A DNA stretch of 64,000 nt from Streptacidiphilus jiangxiensis (GTDB lineage Bacteria; Actinomycetota; Actinomycetes; Streptomycetales; Streptomycetaceae): NCBI RefSeq assembly GCF_900109465.1, contig NZ_FOAZ01000013.1:167692-231691 (forward strand), read 5' to 3'. The notes beneath the pieces were generated by a model that was not told the origin of the DNA, searched no databases, and was given only the letters and a program-made list of their open reading frames with translations. Of this stretch, positions 60,701 through 64,000 are shown one piece after another (position 1 is the first letter of the stretch; each line of letters starts with the position of its first letter). A program made the position numbers and the translations under genes.

Positions 60701-63700
60701 CGCCTCGCGCGGGGAGATGCCGAAGAACTCGGCGTCGAAATCGGCGGGACGGTCCAGGAAGCCGCCGCTGCGAGTGTAGGAGGTGCCGGGGCGGTCCGGG
60801 TCCTCGGAGTAGAGCGCGTCGAGGTCCCAGCCTCGGTCGTCCGGGAAGGAGCCGACGGCGTCGCGGCCATCGGCGACCAACCGCCACAGCTCGTCGGGCG
60901 TGGTGACGCCGCCGGGCAGGCGGACGGCCATGCCGACGATGGCGATGGGCTCGTCCTGCGGCCGGTGTGCCGGCGGTGTACTTACGCGGACGGCTTCCGT
61001 CCCCGTCCCCGTCAACTCGGTGAGCAGGAACGCGGCGAGCGCGGCAGGGCTCGGGTGGTCGAAGACCAGCGTCGCGGGCAGCCGCAGACCGGTGGCGGCG
61101 CCGAGGCGGTTGCGCAGTTCGACGGCGGTCAGCGAGTCCAGGCCCAGGGCGGTGAACGGTCGCTGCGGCGCGACCGATCCGGCGTCGGTGCCGAGGACGA
61201 GGGCCACTTCGGCGCGGACCAGACGCAGGACGGCGGTCAGCCGATCGGCCTCGTCCGGCAGGACCTGCAACTCGGTCGCGAGCGTGCCCTGGTCCGTTGT
61301 GCGGGCCGAAGTCCCGACGGCCGTGCGGCGAGTGGGCGGCGCGAGTGTGCGCAGCAGGGGCGGGATCTCGCCACGGGTCCGCAGGGCGGCCAGGTCGAGC
61401 GGGGCCGGGACCAGAGCCGCCGGGGCAGCCTCGCCGGTGGCGACGTCGAAAAGGCGGAGGCCTTCGGCCGTGGGCAGCGGGCGGATGCCGAGCCGGGCCA
61501 GGCGGGCCAGGTCGGTGCGGCCCAGGTGCCCGGTGATGCCGCTGGCCTGCTCCCACTGCCCCCAGGCCAGCGCGTGCGCGCGCAGGCCCTGGGAGCGGCG
61601 CAGGGCGGCGAGGGCGTCGAGGAAGGTGTTCGCGGCGGCGTAGGAGCCCTGGCCCGGGCTGCCGAGGACGCCCGCGACGGAGGAGTAGAGCACGAACGCG
61701 TCCAGGTCCTGGCCGGCGGTCAGTTCGTGCAGGTGCCAGGCGGCGTCGGCCTTGGGGCCGAGGACGGTGGCGAGCCGCTCCGGAGTGAGCGCGCCCACGA
61801 CGCCGTCATCCAGGACTCCGGCGGTGTGCACGACCGCGCGCAGCGGGTGGGCGGCGGGGGTCGCCGCGAGGACGGCGGCGAGCTGGTCGCGGTCGGCGGC
61901 GTCGACCGCTGCGAAGGTGACCTGGGCGCCAAGCGCCTCCAGCTCGGCGCGCAGTTCGGGTGCGCCGGGCGCGTCGGCGCCGCGCCGGGAGAGCAGCAGC
62001 AGGTGCCGGACGCCGCGCTCGGCGACCAAGCGTCGGGCGAGCTCGCTCGCGAGGACGCCGGTGCCGCCGGTGAGCAGCACGGTGCCGTCGGCGCGCCACA
62101 CGTTCGGGAGGGCCGGGGCGGCTTCGGCCCGCACCAGGCGCGGCACGAGCAACGTGTCACCGCGCAGGGCGAGTTGGTTCTCGCCTGCCGCGAGCGCCGT
62201 AGCGACCGCCTCACGCAGAGCGTGGCCGTCATCGTCCGCGTCGACGAGGAGCAGCCGGTCCGGGTGCTCGTTCTGGGCGGAGCGGATCAGGCCCCAAACG
62301 GCGGCGGCGGCCGGGTCAGGGCTCTCGCCGGGCAGGGCGACCCCGTGCCGGGTGACGACGGCGAGCCGCTGCCCGTCCGTCGCCGGGTCGGCGGTGAAGC
62401 GCTGGATCTCGGCGAGGGCGTGCGCGAGCAGCGCGCGGGTCCGCTGCGGCGGCGTGCCCTCGGTGTCGGGGCAGCGCAGCACGGTGACGGCGGGCGCCTC
62501 GGCGGGCTGGGTCGCCTGGCGCAGAGGCTGCCAGTCCAGGACGAACAGCGCGTCGCGGTCGTAGCCCTGGTCGGGCTGCGGAGCGGCGACCGGACGGGTC
62601 GTCAGGGTCTCGATGCCGAGCACCGGACGCCCTGCCGGGTCGGCGGCGAGCAGGGTGAACCGCTCGGGTCCGTGGGCGGTGACCCGGACGCGTAGGGTGG
62701 TCGCGCCGCCGGCGTGCAGGCGGACGTCGCGGTAGGCGAAGGGGAGCCGCGCGGTGCCGTCCGCGCCAAGCAGGGCCGGGAGTTGCAGGGCGGCGTCGAG
62801 CAGGGCCGGGTGCAGGCCGAAGGCCGACGCGTCGGCGGTGGGGCTGTCGGGCAGCTCCGCCTCGGCGTAGGCGGTGTCGCCGTCGAGCCAGATCCGGCGC
62901 AGCCCGCGGAAGGCGGGGCCGTAGTCGAGTCCGGCGGCGGCGAGGGCCGCATAGGCGTCCTCGACGGCGTACGGCTCTCCTGCCGGGGGCCAGTCGGCGA
63001 GGTCCTGGGGCGGGACGGCCGGGTCGTCGTCGCTGGCCAGGACTCCGCTCGCGTGTCGCAGCCAGGTGCCCGCGCCGGTGCGGGCGTGGACGGTGAAGGG
63101 GCGGCGCCCGTCGGGACCGGCCGCCGAGGCCTCCAACTGGAGGTGCAGGGCCTCGTGCTCCGGCAGCGACAGCGGGGCCTCGACGACGAGTTCCTCCAGC
63201 ACGGTCGCGCCGAGCTCGTCGCCCGCGCGGACGGCGAGTTCGACCAGGGCCGCGCCGGGGAGGACGGCCCGGCCCTGGGCTTGGTGGTCCGTCAGCCACG
63301 GGTGCGTGCGCCGGGCGAGGGTGCCGCTGAGCAGCAGGCCGTCGGAGGCGGGCAGCAGGGTGACGGAGTCGAGCAGCGGGTGCGGTGCCGTGCCGTGACC
63401 GGCGCGGCGCGGCTCCAGCCAGTAGCGGCGGCGCTGGAACGGGTAGGTGGGCAGGGCGACGCGGGCCGGCCGTGCGGGTGCGAACCAGGCGGCCCAGTCG
63501 ACCGGGTGGCCGGCCACGTGCAGCCGGCCGAGAGCGCTGAGCAGCGTGCTCACCTCGTCCCGGTCGCGGCGCAGCAGTGGGACGGCGAGCGAGGCGTCCG
63601 CCACCGCCTCGACGAGCGCGGTCAGGGTCGCGTCCGGTCCGACCTCGACGAAGGCGGTCACACCGGCCGCGTCCAGCGCCTGGACCGCGTCGGCGAAGCG

Positions 63701-64000
63701 GACCGGCTCGCGGACCTGGCGCACCCAGTACTCCGGATCCGCCCACAGTTCCGGGGCGGCGACGGTGCCGGTCAGGGTGGAGACGACGGGGATCTGCGCG
63801 GGCGCGTAGGTGAGCGAGCGGGCGACGCGCGCGAAGGCGTCCAGCATCGGTTCCATCCGTGCGGAGTGGAACGCGTGGCTGACCCGAAGCCTCCGGGTGC
63901 GGCGGCCGAGCGCGGCGAAGTGCGCGGTGACCCGCTCGACCTCGTCCTCGTCGCCGGAGACGACCACCGAGTCGAGCCGGTTGACGGCGGCGATGTCGAT
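57722..64000 (-). CDS. Type I PKS, modules AT-DH-KR-ACP / KS-AT-ACP (5' end outside window)
   Basis: Open from the right edge to 57722 (about 2090 aa visible). First module: end of AT with HAFH (malonyl-type), DH with [14 protein letters not shown] with GGTGVL and HTAGVLDDG (B-type), and ACP LGLDSL near 61135. Second module: KS with DTACSSS near 60435, EGHGTGT and NVGHT; AT with GHSQGE near 59075 and VDYASH near 58770 (methylmalonyl-type); ACP with LGLTSL near 58085. No reductive domains. The C-terminus ends in an acidic docking tail ([16 protein letters not shown]) that fits the coiled-coil start of the next PKS 87 bp downstream. Confidence 0.95.
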   Translation of the reverse strand: MDIAAVNRLDSVVVSGDEDEVERVTAHFAALGRRTRRLRVSHAFHSARMEPMLDAFARVARSLTYAPAQIPVVSTLTGTVAAPELWADPEYWVRQVREPVRFADAVQALDAAGVTAFVEVGPDATLTALVEAVADASLAVPLLRRDRDEVSTLLSALGRLHVAGHPVDWAAWFAPARPARVALPTYPFQRRRYWLEPRRAGHGTAPHPLLDSVTLLPASDGLLLSGTLARRTHPWLTDHQAQGRAVLPGAALVELAVRAGDELGATVLEELVVEAPLSLPEHEALHLQLEASAAGPDGRRPFTVHARTGAGTWLRHASGVLASDDDPAVPPQDLADWPPAGEPYAVEDAYAALAAAGLDYGPAFRGLRRIWLDGDTAYAEAELPDSPTADASAFGLHPALLDAALQLPALLGADGTARLPFAYRDVRLHAGGATTLRVRVTAHGPERFTLLAADPAGRPVLGIETLTTRPVAAPQPDQGYDRDALFVLDWQPLRQATQPAEAPAVTVLRCPDTEGTPPQRTRALLAHALAEIQRFTADPATDGQRLAVVTRHGVALPGESPDPAAAAVWGLIRSAQNEHPDRLLLVDADDDGHALREAVATALAAGENQLALRGDTLLVPRLVRAEAAPALPNVWRADGTVLLTGGTGVLASELARRLVAERGVRHLLLLSRRGADAPGAPELRAELEALGAQVTFAAVDAADRDQLAAVLAATPAAHPLRAVVHTAGVLDDGVVGALTPERLATVLGPKADAAWHLHELTAGQDLDAFVLYSSVAGVLGSPGQGSYAAANTFLDALAALRRSQGLRAHALAWGQWEQASGITGHLGRTDLARLARLGIRPLPTAEGLRLFDVATGEAAPAALVPAPLDLAALRTRGEIPPLLRTLAPPTRRTAVGTSARTTDQGTLATELQVLPDEADRLTAVLRLVRAEVALVLGTDAGSVAPQRPFTALGLDSLTAVELRNRLGAATGLRLPATLVFDHPSPAALAAFLLTELTGTGTEAVRVSTPPAHRPQDEPIAIVGMAVRLPGGVTTPDELWRLVADGRDAVGSFPDDRGWDLDALYSEDPDRPGTSYTRSGGFLDRPADFDAEFFGISPREALATDPQQRLLLETGWEALESAGIDPTTLRGSRTGVFAGLMYHDYAPRVREIPAELEGWLSNGSAGSVASGRVSYTFGFEGPAVTVDTACSSSLVALHLAAQSLRSGECDLALAGGVAVMSTPTTFVEFSRQRALSADGRCKAYAAGADGTGWGEGVGVLLVERLSDARRNGHPVLAVVRGSAVNQDGASNGLTAPSGPAQQRVLRQALAASGLTPDQVDAVEGHGTGTRLGDPIEAQALLAVYGQERPEDDPLWLGSLKSNVGHTQAAAGAVGVIKMVQALRHGLLPRTLHVDEPTPHVDWEAGQVRLLTEARPWPSRTRPLRAGVSSFGVSGTNAHVIIEQAPPQPAPAPAPEADAPAVVPWVLSARTPQALRHQADRIADLITDLVEGEEPDAPRPVDVAHALVTTRTAFPERAVLVGDAPEGLHALAAGLPAPGLVTGTADVDGKIAFVFPGQGSQWAGMAVGLLDSAPQFADALRRCAEALRPHTDWSLLDVLRGVPGAPGLDRVDVVQPALWAVMVALAELWRAHGVEPDAVVGHSQGEIAAAVVAGALSLEDGARVVALRSRALLALAGRGGMAAVPLPADEVERRIAGRAGALSVAVVNGPSSVVFSGDATAVAVLVAEYRAEEVRARLVAVDYASHSPHVEELRGELLDLLGPVAPRTGTVPLLSTVTGQWQDGDALDAGYWVANLRETVRFEEAVRALADAGFRAFVEISAHPVLAVPLQETLEGAGTAKTSVVVGTLRRDHGGLERFLLSAAELSVRGVRVDWAGLLATARPRPVALPTYPFQRERYWLDAVVSNSTVAGGIGDTHTRANRAPWRELLDARPEPDARQDLLLELVRAEAAVVLGHTGASGVAADRAFRDLGLTSLTAVELRNRIGAASGLDLPATLVFDHPSAQDLAGWLTERLAIEENGGLPGTNASLAALELALDADADTEAREALLAQLRTLVDRWDAPGGLSPEDELDLETASDEELFEFLDRSAEPF
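60074..60217 (-). repeat. 144-bp exact repeat in KS domains, copy 2
   Basis: Second copy, in the KS of the preceding module; offset 3429 bp. Confidence 0.9.

Noticed and set aside
58001..62695. 1564-codon open frame opposite the second PKS
   Set aside because: Same explanation: antisense of a real modular PKS, with no recognisable protein.

Overview
The window is 64 kb of very GC-rich DNA (roughly 70-75% G+C by eye) with GTG/TTG starts, ATGA/GTGA stop-start overlaps, Tat-type and lipoprotein signals, F420-type LLM oxidoreductases, many TetR/SDR pairs and a modular type I polyketide synthase. This points to a Streptomycetaceae-type actinomycete (Streptomyces, Kitasatospora or Streptacidiphilus). 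No rRNA, tRNA or CRISPR array was found.

Left part, 1-16.8 kb. A secreted CdtB-like nuclease with a C-terminal ricin-type lectin domain runs off the left edge. It is followed by a secreted beta-propeller protein, an ECF sigma factor with its zinc-finger anti-sigma protein, and a second, convergent anti-sigma-like gene. Between 4.7 and 13.1 kb lie five regulator/enzyme pairs in divergent orientation (TetR-SRPBCC, LysR-SDR, HxlR-quinone oxidoreductase, TetR-SDR, TetR-SDR). Each has one or more palindromes in the shared promoter gap that look like operators. Gene remnants (an MFS fragment and an oxidoreductase tail) flank a strong terminator. Then come an NmrA-like gene and a sigma factor with a SnoaL-like C-terminal domain, again divergent.

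16.8-20.4 kb. A dihydropyrimidinase gene (hydA) has lost its 5' third at a junction with a large serine recombinase gene. The recombinase appears to carry an IS5-transposase-like (DUF4096-like) domain at its C-terminus. A 64-aa ORF and hairpins lie just upstream. The 5' part of hydA is not in the window.

20.4-42.3 kb. Two back-to-back organosulfur operons, with an IclR and a ROK regulator on the left arm. The left operon (minus strand) encodes a TauD-like dioxygenase, a sulfonate-type ABC importer, SsuD-like and NtaA/DszA-like monooxygenases, a flavin reductase, a fused ABC exporter and an aldo/keto reductase. The right operon (plus strand) encodes a DszB-like sulfinate desulfinase with its catalytic Cys/His/Arg conserved, a second importer, a binding protein without a signal peptide, an SsuD-like monooxygenase and an M20 amidohydrolase. 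Each operon is preceded by a short leader ORF with cysteine codons at or near its end. The right one has 7 Cys in 30 codons, including three in a row. This suggests control by cysteine supply through ribosome-mediated attenuation.

42.4-49.4 kb. A minus-strand operon of an oligopeptide/dipeptide-type ABC transporter whose last genes are a metallophosphoesterase and an Sfp-type phosphopantetheinyl transferase.

49.6-64 kb. The 3' end of a type I PKS cluster on the minus strand: ...AT-DH-KR-ACP / KS-AT-ACP // KS-AT-DH-KR-ACP-TE, followed by an SDR and two SnoaL-fold proteins in the same operon. The cluster continues off the right edge.
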